A stretch of DNA of 60,000 nt from Symsagittifera roscoffensis (lineage: Eukaryota; Xenacoelomorpha; Acoela; Convolutidae): contig NC_087067.1 in NCBI RefSeq assembly GCF_963678635.1, forward strand, positions 32,588,401 through 32,648,400. Reading direction: 5' to 3'. Below, one piece after another: positions 1 through 11,419 of the stretch (position 1 is its first letter; each line of letters begins with the position of its first letter). The position numbers were made by a program, and so were the translations under genes. Below the pieces are notes generated by a model. The model searched no databases. It had not been told where the DNA came from and worked only from the letters and a program-made list of their open reading frames with translations.

Positions 1-1105
1 CCATAACTTGCCCAAAAAACTTAACACTTCCAAATTTTGCTATTTCTATCGTAAGAACATCGTCAAATCTTGGGGGACTGAGAAAATGAACCAATTTTGT
101 CGAACCAGTTCAAAGTTATGAGTTCTTGAAAGCTCGGTGATGCCAAAAAGTTAAGCCTAATCGAGCGTGGTGCAAAAAACGAAAATTTCAAAATTTTTGT
201 TCTTTTCTGTCTAAATTTTATTTTTTCAATATCGTATCACAATTTTGGACTCAGAAATATTCCAACGAGCCCAAAACGACTTCTTTAGCTTCAGTGTTCG
301 TGGAGAAATCATCAGTTGAAATTTTGGGGGGAGCTGAAATTCGGCCATTTTGGAAGAAAATCGACCTAAAAGCTAACTTTTAAGTTAGTGCAATTTTTTT
401 TCTTGCATTTTTTATAAAATGGGGTGCTCTCTGCTGTCGCAGAGTGCATTCAAAGAAACTTATCAAATAGATTTGAAAACTTACCTATTTAATAAGTTTG
501 TCACAACAATTAGGCTAAAAGCATCTATCAGTATCCTGGCTGGTATTCGACCATATGCCACTAACGTTGAGTGAGCGGCTATCATGCCATAAATGGTCAT
601 CTAAGACACCTTGTACACGCTCCGTAGGTTTTGACCAGCCGATTTGGCCATAAAACTCATTGGGCCAAAAAAATTCGAAAATTGTCAATTTTTCAAATTT
701 TGTTTGAATTGCATAAATTATAACGTGAGCGTGCAAAATTTTACATGGTATAAGAGCATATTTCTACTCTCGCGCGAGGGCGAGTGTTTTAAAAGTAATG
801 TACATAGTTATATGCTAGTCAGGATATAAATGGAAGCGGAATTACTCAAATGCCCAAGGCAGAACCGCAGATTCTGTCTTTGTCCACATCGTTAAGCCCA
901 TGTCGTATGTAACGGCACAAACGCAGATGGTTATAATGTAGTCTACTGTACTCTTACGATAGATTTACTAGCCAGCAGGGGAGTTTTGTTAGGGCGAAGT
1001 GTCGTTATGGCTACCTCTTTTCAACTTTCCCCCTTGACCTTTCATAAGTTGGTCCGGGAGCAACCCAGCTCTCAACCCAGTCGGATAAATATAAATTTTT
1101 ATGAT

Positions 1106-1120
1106 GCGAGCTGTTTTTTC
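1106..1120 (+). promoter_or_regulatory. Candidate proximal sequence element of U2 (copy 1; same place in all units)
   Basis: GCGAGCTGTTTTTTC lies at -61 to -47 relative to U2 nt 1, where animal snRNA genes keep the SNAPc-binding proximal element. It is essentially invariant across the array (one G-to-C change before copy 38). It does not match the vertebrate element, and its resemblance to the insect form is weak, so the assignment rests on position and conservation only. An AT-rich TATA-like tract lies further upstream (-84 to -65). That is too far for a standard TATA box, as expected for a Pol II-type U2 gene. Confidence 0.25.
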
Positions 1121-1166
1121 ATTGTTGTGTTCAAGGCATGTACCAAAATTAGGAAAAGGTTTAGTT

Positions 1167-1353
1167 ATCGCTTCTCGGCCTCTTGGCTAAGATCATGTGT
1201 AGTATCTGTTCATGTCAGCTTAATATCTGGCATGCTGGGCATAGCCTGGCACCAATATTAAACTGATTTTTACTTCCCGAGTTAACACCGAAGCTTGCTT
1301 CAGTTGACTCACGGATTGTCCCGGTCTTACACTACCATCGGGAGCAGTCCACC
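1167..1353 (+). ncRNA. U2: U2 snRNA, copy 1 (structural description)
   Basis: U2 is the RNA of the U2 snRNP; it pairs with the intron branch site and with U6 in the nuclear spliceosome. The 5' sequence ATCGCTTCTCGGCC is the animal U2 start. GUAGUA (nt 33-38) is the branch-site recognition element. Stem IIa pairs nt 47-52 with 61-66, IIb 68-74 with 78-84, III 113-120 and 124-127 with 132-135 and 137-144 (loop CUUG), and IV 147-159 with 168-184. The Sm site is GAUUUUUAC (99-107). The 187-nt length matches the usual 187-191 nt. This copy carries T16C in the stem I loop and T46A, which would break the A24-U46 pair of the branchpoint-interacting stem-loop. The 3' end is inferred from the end of stem IV. 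Confidence 0.96.
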
Positions 1354-2605
1354 TGAAAATTCTGAACCTGCAAAGTACCTTAATAGAGTGAAGATGTCAG
1401 TATGAAGAGTCTAATTGAGACTGGTGAATTGCGCGAACGGCCATAACTTGCCCAAAAAACTTAACACTTCCAAATTTTGCTATTTCTATCGTAAGACCAT
1501 CGTCAAATCTTGGGGGACTGAGAAAATGAACCAATTTTGTCGAACCAGTTCAAAGTTATGAGTTCTTGAAAGCTCGGTGATGCCAAAAAGTTAAGCCTAA
1601 TCGAGCGTGGTGCAAAAAACGAAAATTTCAAAATTTTTGTTCTTTTCTGTCTAAATTTTATTTTTTCAATATCGTATCACAATTTTGGACTCAGAACTAT
1701 TCCAACGAGCCCAAAACGACTTCTTTAGCTTCAGTGTTCGTGGAGAAATCATCAGTTGAAATTTTGGGGGGAGCTGAAATTCGGCCATTTTGGAAGAAAA
1801 TCGACCTAAAAGCTAACTTTTAAGTTAGTGCAATTTTTTTCTTGCATTTTTTATAAAATGGGGTGCTCTCTGCTGTCGCAGAGTGCATTCAAAGAAACTT
1901 ATCAAATAGATTTGAAAACTTACCTATTTAATAAGTTTGTCACAACAATTAGGCTAAAAGCATCTATCAGTATCCTGGCTGGTATTCGACCATATGCCAC
2001 TAACGTTGAGTGAGCGGCTATCATGCCATAAATGGTCATCTAAGACACCTTGTACACGCTCCGTAGGTTTTGACCAGCCGATTTGGCCATAAAACTCATT
2101 GGGCCAAAAAAATTCGAAAATTGTCAATTTTTCAAATTTTGTTTGAATTGCATAAATTATAACGTGTGCGTGCAAAATTTTACATGGTATAAGAGCATAT
2201 TTCTACTCTCGCGCGAGGGCGAGTGTTTTAAAAGTAATGTACATAGTTATATGCTAGTCAGGATATAAATGGAAGCGGAATTACTCAAATGCCCAAGGCA
2301 GAACCGCAGATTCTGTCTTTGTCCACATCGTTAAGCCCATGTCGTATGTAACGGCACAAACGCAGATGGTTATAATGTAGTCTACTGTACTCTTACGATA
2401 GATTTACTAGCCAGCAGGGGAGTTTTGTTAGGGCGAAGTGTCGTTATGGCTACCTCTTTTCAACTTTCCCCCTTGACCTTTCATAAGTTGGTCCGGGAGC
2501 AACCCAGCTCTCAACCCAGTCGGATAAATATAAATTTTTATGATGCGAGCTGTTTTTTCATTGTTGTGTTCAAGGCATGTACCAAAATTAGGAAAAGGTT
2601 TAGTT
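1354..2605 (+). other. Representative intergenic spacer (between U2 copies 1 and 2)
   Basis: This 1,252-bp AT-rich spacer stands for all the others. Recurrent features, given at their positions in the unit ending at copy 1, are: a perfect inverted repeat CTAACTTTTAAGTTAG at 373-388; a CpG-rich palindrome CTCGCGCGAG at 769-778; a 9-bp hairpin with one G-T pair at 856-880 (AAGGCAGAA against TTCTGTCTT); and an AT-rich tract GGATAAATATAAATTTTTAT at 1083-1102. Open frames of 61-91 codons recur here. Most begin at TTG or carry the same small changes in every unit with no bias towards silent sites, so I do not treat them as genes. Confidence 0.85.
1380..1394 (+). promoter_or_regulatory. Candidate snRNA 3'-end (3'-box-like) element after copy 1
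   Basis: TTAATAGAGTGAAGA starts 27 nt after the predicted U2 3' end and recurs almost unchanged behind nearly every copy (GAGAGAAGA behind copies 21 and 24). Pol II snRNA genes use a purine-rich 3' box at about this distance, but the match to the vertebrate consensus is loose. The DNA transposon behind copy 27 has inserted in the TTAA at its start. Confidence 0.2.
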
Positions 2606-2792
2606 ATCGCTTCTCGGCCTTTTGGCTAAGATCATGTGTAGTATCTGCTCTTGTCAGCTTAATATCTGGCATGCTGGGCATAGCCTGGCACCAATATTAA
2701 ACTGATTTTTACTTCCCAAGTTAACACCGAAGCTTGCTTCAGTTGACTCACGGATTGTCCCGGTCTTACACTACCATCGGGAGCAGTCCACC
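2606..2792 (+). ncRNA. U2: U2 snRNA, copy 2
   Basis: Differs from consensus at T43C (3' arm of the branchpoint-interacting stem-loop, opposite U27) and G113A (base of stem III). GUAGUA, IIa, IIb and the Sm site are intact. Confidence 0.96.
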
Positions 2793-4045
2793 TGAAAATT
2801 CTGAACCTGCAAATTATATTAATAGAGTGAAGATGTCAGTATGAAGGGTCTAATTGAGCCTGGTGAATTGCTCGAACGGCCATAACTTGCCCAAAAAACT
2901 TAAGACTTCCACATTTTTCTATTTCTATCGTAAGACCATCGTCAAATCTTGGGGGACTGAGAAAATTAACCAATTTTGTCGAACCAGTTCAAAGTTATGA
3001 GTTCTTGAAAGCTCGGTGATGCCAAAAAGTTAAGCCTAATCGAGCGTGGTGCAAAAAACGAAAATTTCAAAATTTTTGTTCTTTTCTGTCTAAATTTTAT
3101 TTTTTCAATATCGTATCACAATTTTGGACTCAGAACTATTCCAACGAGCCCAAAACGACTTCTTTAGCTTCAGTGTTCGTGGAGAAATCATCAGTTGAAA
3201 TTTTGGGGGGAGCTGAAATTCGGCCATTTTGGAAGAAAATCGACCTAAAAGCTAACTTTTAAGTTAGTGCAATTTTTTTCTTGCATTTTTCATAAAATGG
3301 GGAGCTCTCTGCTGTCGCAGAGTGCATTCAAAGAAACTTATCAAATATATTTGAAAACTTACCTATTTAATAAGTTTATCACAACAATTAGGCTAAAAGC
3401 ATCTATCAGTATCCTGGCTGGTATTCGACCATATGCCACTAACGTTGAGTGAGCGGCTATCATGCCATAGATGGTCATCTAAGACACCCTGTACATGCTC
3501 CGTAGGTTTTGACCAGCCGATTTGGCCATAAAACTCATTGGGCCAAAAAAATTCTGAAAATTGACAATTTTTCAAATTTTGTTTGAATTGCATAAATTAT
3601 AACGTGAGCGTGCAAAATTTTACATGGTATAAGAGCATATTTCTACTCTCGCGCGAGGGCGAGTGTTTTAAAAGTAATGTACATAGTTATATGCTAGTCA
3701 GGATATAAATGGAAGCGGAATTACTCAAATGCCTAAGGTAGAACCGCAGATTCTGTCTTTGTCTACATCGTTAAGCCCATGTCGTATGTAACGGCACAAA
3801 CGCAGATGGTTATAACGTAGTCTACTGTACTCTTACGATAGATTTACTAGCCAGCAGGGGAGTTTTGTTAGGGCGAAGTGTCATTATGGCTACCTCTTTT
3901 CAACTTTCCCCCTTGACCTTTCATAAGTTGGTCCGGGAGCAACATAGCTCTCAACCCAGTCGGATAAATATAAATTTTTATGATGCGAGCTGTTTTTTCA
4001 TTGTTGTGTTCAAGGCATGTACCAAAATTAGGAAAAGGTTTAGCT

Positions 4046-4232
4046 ATCGCTTCTTGGCCTTTTGGCTAAGATCATGTGTAGTATCTGTTCTTGTCAGCTT
4101 AATATCTGGCATGCTGGGCATAGCCTGGCACCAATATTAAACTGATTTTTACTTCCCGAGTTAACACCGAAGCTTGCTTCAGTTGACTCACGGATTGTCC
4201 CGGGCTTACACTACCATCGGTAGCAGTCCACC
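4046..4232 (+). ncRNA. U2: U2 snRNA, copy 3
   Basis: Carries C10T (in the region that pairs with the U6 3' end, helix II), T159G and G176T. The last would break a C-G pair of stem IV, the binding stem of the A'/B'' proteins. Its function is less certain than that of copies with a clean stem IV. Confidence 0.94.
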
Positions 4233-5485
4233 TGAAAATTCTGAACCTGCAAATTACCTTAATAGAGTGAAGATGTCAGTATGAAGAGTCTAATTGCGAC
4301 TGGTGAATTGCGCGAACGGCCATAACTTGCCCAAAAAACTTAAGACTTCCAAATTTTGCTATTTCTATCGTAAGACAATCGTCAAATCTTGGGGGACTGA
4401 GAAAATGAATCAATTTTGTCGAACCAGTTCAAAGTTATGAGTTCTTGAAAGCTCGGTGATGCCAAAAAGTTAAGCCTAATCGAGCGTGGTGCAAAAAACG
4501 AAAATTTCAAAATTTTTGTTATTTTCTGTCTAAATTTTATTTTTTCAATATCGTATCACAATTTTGGACTCAGAACAATTCCAACGAGCTCAAAACGACT
4601 TCTTTAGCTTCAGTGTTCGTGGAGTAATCATCAGTTGAAATTTTCGGGGGAGCTGAAATTCGGCCATTTTGGAAGAAAATCGACCTAAAAGCTAACTTTT
4701 AAGTTAGTGCAATTTTTTTCTTGCATTTTTCATAAAATGGGGAGCTCTCTGCTGTCGCAGAGTGCATTCAAAGAAACTTATCAAATAGATTTGAAAACTT
4801 ACCTATTTAATTAGTTTATCACAACAATTAGGCTAAAAGCATCTATCAGTATCCTGGCTGGTATTCGACCATATGCCACTAACGTTGAGTGAGCGGCTAT
4901 CATGCCAAAAATGGTCATCTAAGACACCTTGTACACGCTCCGTAGGTTTTGACCAGCCGATTTGGCCATAAAACTCATTGGGCCAAAAAAATTCTGAAAA
5001 TTGTCAATTTTTCAAATTTTGTTTGAATTGCATAAATTATAACGTGAGCGTGCAAAATTTTACATTGTATAAGAGCATATTTCTACTCTCGCGCGAGAGC
5101 GAGTGTTTTAAAAGTAATGTACATAGTTATATGCTAGTCAGGATATAAATGGAAGCGGAATTACTCAAATGCCTAAGGCAGAACCGCAGATTCTGTCTTT
5201 GTCCACATCGTTAAGCCCATGTCGTATGTAACGGCACAAACGCAGATGGTTATAATGTAGTCTACTGTACTCTTACGATAGATTTACTAGCCAGCAGGGG
5301 AGTTTTGTTAGGGCGAAGTGTCGTTATGGCTACCTCTTTTCAACTTTCCCCCTTGACCTTTCATAAGTTGGTCCGGGAGCAACCCAGCTCTCAACCCAGT
5401 CGGATAAATATAAATTTTTATGATGCGAGCTGTTTTTTCATTGTTGTGTTCAAGGCATGTATCAAAATTAGGAAAAGGTTTAGTT

Positions 5486-5672
5486 ATCGCTTCTCGGCCT
5501 TTTGGCTAAGATCATGTGTACTATCTGTTCTTGTCAGCTTAATATCTGGCATGCTGGGCATAGCCTGGCACCAATATTAAACTGATTTTTACTTCCCGAG
5601 TTAACACCGAAGCTTGCTTCAGTTGACTCACGGATTGTCCCGGTCTTACACTACCATCGGGAGCAGTCCACC
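5486..5672 (+). ncRNA. U2: U2 snRNA, copy 4, altered branch-site recognition element
   Basis: The only clear change is G36C (position 5521), which turns GUAGUA into GUACUA. GUAGUA is close to invariant in U2 because it pairs with the intron branch point. All the rest of the molecule is intact, so this is either a dead copy or a U2 with changed branch-site preference. Confidence 0.95.
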
Positions 5673-6924
5673 TGAAAATTCTGAACCTGCAAATTACCTT
5701 AATAGAGTGAAGATGTCAGTATGAAGAGTCTAATTGAGACTGGTGAATTGCGCGAACGGCCATAACTTGCCCAAAAAACTTAACACTTCCAAATTTTGCT
5801 ATTTCTATCGTAAGACCATCGTCAAATCTTGGGGGACTGAGAAAATGAACCAATTTTGTCGAACCAGTTCAAAGTTATGAGTTCTTGAAAGCTCGGTGAT
5901 GCCAAAAAGTTAAGCCTAATCGAGCGTGGTGCAAAAAACGAAAATTTCAAAATTTTTGTTCTTTTCTGACTAAATTTTATTTTTTCAATATCGTATCACA
6001 ATTTTGGACTCAGAACTATTCCAACGAGCCCAAAACGACTTCTTTAGCTTCAGTGTTCGTGGAGAAATCATCAGTTGAAATTTTGGGGGGAGCTGAAATT
6101 CGGCCATTTTGGAAGAAAATCGACCTAAAAGCTAACTTTTAAGTTAGTGCAATTTTTTTCTTGCATTTTCATAAAATGGGGTGCTCTCTGCTGTCGCAGA
6201 GTGCATTCAAAGAAACTTATCAAATAGATTTGAAAACTTACCTATTTAATAAGTTTATCACAACAATTAGGCTAAAAGCATCTATCAGTATCCTGGCTGG
6301 TATTCGACCATATGCCACTAACGTTGAGTGAGCAGCTATCATGCCATAGATGGTCATCTAAGACACCCTGTACACGCTCCGTAGGTTTTGACCAGCCGAT
6401 TTGGCCATAAAACTCATTGGGCCAAAAAAATTCTGAAAATTGTCAATTTTTCAAATTTTGTTTGAATTGCATAAATTATAACGTGAGCAAGCAAAATTTT
6501 ACATGGTATAAGAGCATATTTCTACTCTCGCGCGAGGGCGAGTGTTTTAAAAGTAATGTACATAGTTATATGCTAGTCAGGATATAAATGGAAGCGGAAT
6601 TACTCAAATGCCTAAGGCAGAACCGCAGATTCTGTCTTTGTCCACATCGTTAAGCCCATGTCGTATGTAACGGCACAAACGCAGATGGTTAGAATGTAGT
6701 CTACTGTACTCTTACGATAGATTTACTAGCCAGCAGGGGAGTTTTGTTAGGGCGAAGTGTCGTTATGGCTACCTCTTTTCAACTTTCCCCCTTGACCTTT
6801 CATAAGTTGGTCCGGGAGCAACCCAGCTCTCAACCCAGTCGGATAAATATAAATTTTTATGATGCGAGCTGTTTTTTCATTGTTGTGTTCAAGGCATGTA
6901 CCAAAATTAGGAAAAGGTTTAGCT

Positions 6925-7111
6925 ATCGCTTCTCGGCCTTTTGGCTAAGATCATGTGTAGTATTTGTTCTTGTCAGCTTAATATCTGGCATGCTGGGCAT
7001 AGCCTGGCACCAATATTAAACTGATTTTTACTTCCCGAGTTAACACCGAAGCTTGCTTCAGTTGACTCACGGATTGTCCCGGTCTTACACTACCATCGGG
7101 AGCAGTCCACC
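6925..7111 (+). ncRNA. U2: U2 snRNA, copy 5
   Basis: One change, C40T, just 3' of GUAGUA in the loop of the branchpoint-interacting stem-loop. The same change occurs in copies 15-19, 22 and 32. Confidence 0.96.
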
Positions 7112-8363
7112 TGAAAATTCTGAACCTGCAAATTATCTTAATAGAGTGAAGATGTCAGTATGAAGAGTCTAATTAAGCCTGGTGAATTGCGCGAACGGCC
7201 ATAACTTGCCCAAAAAACTTAACACTTCCAAATTTTGCTATTTCTATCGTAAGACCATCGTCAAATCTTGGGGGACTGAGAAAATGAACCAATTTTGTCG
7301 AACCAGTTCAAAGTTATGAGTTCTTGAAAGCTCGGTGATGCCAAAAAGTTAAGCCTAATCGAGCGTGGTGCAAAAAACGAAAATTTCAAAATTTTTGTTC
7401 TTTTCTGTCTAAATTTTATTTTTTCAATATCGTATCACAATTTTGGACTCAGAACAATTCCAACGAGCTCAAAACGACTTCTTTAGCTTCAGTGTTCGTG
7501 GAGTAATCATCAGTTGAAATTTTGGGGGGAGCTGAAATTCGGCCATTTTGGAAGAAAATCGACCTAAAAGCTAACTTTTAAGTTAGTGCAATTTTTTTCT
7601 TGCATTTTTCATAAAATGGGGTGCTCTCTGCTGTCGCAGAGTGCATTCAAAGAAACTTATCAAATAGATTTGAAAACTTACCTATTTAATAAGTTTGTCA
7701 CAACAATTAGGCTAAAAGCATCTATCAGTATCCTGGCTGGTATTCGACCATATGCCACTAACGTTGAGTGAGCGGCTATCATGCCATAAATGGTCATCTA
7801 AGACACCTTGTACACGCTCCGTAGGTTTTGACCAGCCGATTTGGCCATAAAACTCATTGGGCCAAAAAAATTCGAAAATTGTCAATTTTTCAAATTTTGT
7901 TTGAATTGCATAAATTATAACGTGAGCGTGCAAAATTTTACATGGTATAAGAGCATATTTCTACTCTCGCGCGAGGGCGAGTGTTTTAAAAGTAATGTAC
8001 ATAGTTATATGCTAGTCAGGAAATAAATGGAAGCGGAACTACTCAAATGCCTAAGGCAGAACCGCAGATTCTGTCTTTGTCCACATCGTTAAGCCCATGT
8101 CGTATGTAACGGCACAAACGCAGATGGTTATAATGTAGTCTACTGTACTCTTACGATAGATTTACTAGCCAGCAGGGGAGTTTTGTTAGGGCGAAGTGTC
8201 GTTATGGCTACCTCTTTTCAACTTTCCCCCTTGACCTTTCATAAGTTGGTCCGGGAGCAACCCAGCTCTCAACCCAGTCGGATAAATATAAATTTTTATG
8301 ATGCGAGCTGTTTTTTCATTGTTGTGTTCAAGGCATGTACCAAAATTAGGAAAAGGTTTAGTT

Positions 8364-8539
8364 ATCGCTTCTCGGCCTTTTGGCTAAGATCATGTGTAGT
8401 ATCTGTTAATATCTGGCATGCTGGGCATAGCCTGGCACCAATATTAAACTGATTTTTACTTCCCGAGTTAACACCGAAGCTTGCTTCAGTTGACTCACGG
8501 ATTGTCCCGGTCTTACACTACCATCGGGAGCAGTCCACC
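8364..8539 (+). pseudogene. U2: U2 snRNA, copy 6, 11-nt deletion removing stem IIa 5' arm
   Basis: Nucleotides 45-55 are missing (TATCTGTT is joined directly to AATATCTGG); TT microhomology flanks the gap. The loss takes the whole 5' arm of stem IIa and the 3' end of the branchpoint-interacting stem. Stem IIa is needed for SF3 and Prp5-type interactions, so this copy is probably non-functional. The Sm site and stems III and IV remain. Confidence 0.93.
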
Positions 8540-9792
8540 TGAAAATTCTGAACCTGCAAATTACCTTAATAGAGTGAAGATGTCAGTATGAAGAGTCTAA
8601 TTGAGACTGGTGAATTGCGCGAACGGCCATAACTTGCCCAAAAAACTTAACACTTCCAAATTTTGCTATTTCTATCGTAAGACCATCGTCAAATCTTGGG
8701 GGACTGAGAAAATGAACCAATTTTGTCGAACCAGTTCAAAGTTATGAGTTCTTGAAAGCTCGGTGATGCCAAAAAGTTAAGCCTAATCGAGCGTGGTGCA
8801 AAAAACGAAAATTTCAAAATTTTTGTTCTTTTCTGTCTAAATTTTATTTTTTCAATATCGTATCACAATTTTGGACTCAGAACTATTCCAACGAGCTCAA
8901 AACGACTTCTTTAGCTTCAGTGTTCGTGGAGTAATCATCAGTTGAAATTTTGGGGGGAGATGAAATTCGGCGATTTTGGAAGAAAATCGACCTAAAAGCT
9001 AACTTTTAAGTTAGTGCAATTTTTTTCTTGCATTTTTCATAAAATGGGGTGCTCTCTGCTGTCTCAGAGTGCATTCAAAGAAACTTATCAAATAGATTTG
9101 AAAACTTACCTATTTAATAAGTTTATCACAACAATTAGGCTAAAAGCATCTATCAGTATCCTGGCTGGTATTCGACCATATGCCACTAACGTTGAGTGAG
9201 CGGCTATCATGCCATAGATGGTCATCTAAGACACCCTGTACACGCTCCGTAGGTTTTGACCAGCCGATTTGGCCATAAAACTCATTGGGCCAAAAAAATT
9301 CTGAAAATTGTCAATTTTTCAAATTTTGTTTGAATTGCATAAATTATAACGTGAGCGTGCAAAATTTTACATGGTATAAGAGCATATTTCTACTCTCGCG
9401 CGAGGGCGAGTGTTTTAAAAGTAATGTACATAGTTATATGCTAGTCAGGATATAAATGGAAGCGGAATTACTCAAATGCCTAAGGCAGAACCGCAGATTC
9501 TGTCTTTGTCCACATCGTTAAGCCCATGTCGTATGTAACGGCACAAACGCAGATGGTTATAATGTAGTCTACTGTACTCTTACGATAGATTTACTAGCCA
9601 GCAGGGGAGTTTTGTTAGGGCGAAGTGTCGTTATGGCTACCTCTTTTCAACTTTCCCCCTTGACCTTTCATAAGTTGGTCCGGGAGCAACCCAGCTCTCA
9701 ACCCAGTCGGATAAATATAAATTTTTATGATGCGAGCTGTTTTTTCATTGTTGTGTTCAAGGCATGTACCAAAATTAGGAAAAGGTTTAGTT

Positions 9793-9979
9793 ATCGCTTC
9801 TCGGCCTTTTGGCTAAGAGCATGTGTAGTATCTGTTCTTGTCAGCTTAATATCTGGCATGCTGGGCATAGCCTGGCACCAATATTAAACTGATTTTTACT
9901 TCCCGAGTTAACACCGAAGCTTGCTTCAGTTGACTCACGGATTGTCCCGGTCTTACACTACCATCGGGAGCAGTCCACC
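9793..9979 (+). ncRNA. U2: U2 snRNA, copy 7
   Basis: Carries T27G (position 9819; AAGATCATG becomes AAGAGCATG). In known U2/U6 models nt 26-28 form helix Ia with U6, so one pair would be lost there. In the branchpoint-interacting stem the change would turn a U27/U43 mismatch into a G-U wobble. Confidence 0.96.
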
Positions 9980-11232
9980 TGAAAATTCTGAACCTGCAAG
10001 TTACATTAATAGAGTGAAGATGTCAGTATGCAGAGTCTAATTGAGACTGGTGAATTGCGCGAACGGCCATAACTTGCCCAAAAAACTTAACACTTCCAAA
10101 TTTTGCTATTTCTATCGTAAGACCATTGTCAAATCTTGGGGGACTGAGAAAATGAACCAATTTTGTCGAACCAGTTCAAAGTTATGAGTTCTTGAAAGCT
10201 CGGTGATGCCAAAAAGTTAAGCCTAATCGAGCGTGGTGCAAAAAACGAAAATTTCAAAATTTTTGTTCTTTTCTGTCTAAATTTTATTTTTTCAATATCG
10301 TATCACAATTTTGGACTCAGAACTATTCCAACGAGCTCAAAACGACTTCTTTAGCTTCAGTGTTCGTGGAGTAATCATCAGTTGAAATTTTGGGGGGAGA
10401 TGAAATTCGGCGATTTTGGAAGAAAATCGACCTAAAAGCTAACTTTTAAGTTAGTGCAATTTTTTTCTTGCATTTTTCATAAAATGGGGTGCTCTCTGCT
10501 GTCGCAGAGTGCATTCAAAGAAACTTATCAAATAGATTTGAAAACTTACCTATTTAATAAGTTTATCACAACAATTAGGCTAAAAGCATCTATCAGTATC
10601 CTGGCTGGTATTCGACCATATGCCACTAACGTTGAGTGAGCGGCTATCATGCCATAGATGGTCATCTAAGACACCCTGTACACGCTCCGTAGGTTTTGAC
10701 CAGCCGATTTGGCCATAAAACTCATTTGGCCAAAAAAATTCTGAAAATTGTCAATTTTTCAAATTTTGTTTGAATTGCATAAATTATAACGTGAGCGTGC
10801 AAAATTTTACATGGTATAAGAGCATATTTCTACTCTCGCGCGAGGGCGAGTGTTTTAAAAGTAATGTACATAGTTATATGCTAGTCAGGATATAAATGGA
10901 AGCGGAATTACTCAAATGCCTAAGGCAGAACCGCAGATTCTGTCTTTGTCCACATCGTTAAGCCCATGTCGTATGTAACGGCACAAACGCAGATGGTTAT
11001 AATGTAGTCTACTGTACTCTTACGATAGATTTAATAGCCAGCAGGGGAGTTTTGTTAGGGCGAAGTGTCGTTATGGCTACCTCTTTTCAACTTTCCCCCT
11101 TGACCTTTCATAAGTTGGTCCGGGAGCAACCCAGCTCTCAACCCAGTCGGATAAATATAAATTTTTATGATGCGAGCTGTTTTTTCATTGTTGTGTTCAA
11201 GGCATGTACCAAAATTAGGAAAAGGTTTAGTT

Positions 11233-11419
11233 ATCGCTTCTCGGCCTTTTGGCTAAGAGCATGTGTAGTATCTGTTCTTGTCAGCTTAATATCTGGCATG
11301 CTGGGCATAGCCTGGCACCAATATTAAACTGATTTTTACTTCCCGAGTTAACACCGAAGCTTGCTTCAGTTGACTCACGGATTGTCCCGGTCTTACACTA
11401 CCATCGGGAGCAGTCCACC
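11233..11419 (+). ncRNA. U2: U2 snRNA, copy 8
   Basis: Same single T27G change as copy 7. The two neighbouring units are near-identical (both also read GTATGCAGAGTC about 50 bp behind the gene), so they arose from one recent unit duplication. Confidence 0.96.

Noticed and set aside
490-497. ACTTACCT in spacers (near 479-486), matching the 5' end of U1 snRNA
   Set aside because: Only eight bases match; the following CTGGCAGGGGAG of U1 and all U1 stems are absent. A chance match.
706-715. AATTGCAT as a possible octamer (distal element) in the spacer
   Set aside because: One mismatch to ATTTGCAT in AT-rich DNA, about 455 bp upstream of U2 rather than near -220, with no GC box beside it.
986-1261. 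Recurrent 91-codon open frame (LGRSVVMATSFQL...) in every unit
   Set aside because: It opens at TTG, its 3' half is the U2 gene itself (from codon 61), and it is cut by each U2 deletion. Its repetition comes from the array.
1828-2013. Recurrent 61-codon frame (QFFSCIF...) in spacers
   Set aside because: No ATG at the stated start, frequently interrupted or extended by 1-bp spacer changes, no family resemblance; changes are not biased to silent sites.
1954-2175. Recurrent 73-codon minus-strand frame (HAHVIIYAIQTKFEKL...) in spacers
   Set aside because: Present only in units with the 1-bp shorter TTCGAAAATT form; lost in most units, so not selected as protein.
2083-2268. Recurrent 61-codon plus-strand frame (AIKLIGPKKFENC...)
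   Set aside because: Overlaps the minus-strand frame antisense and depends on the same 1-bp indel; no support as a gene.
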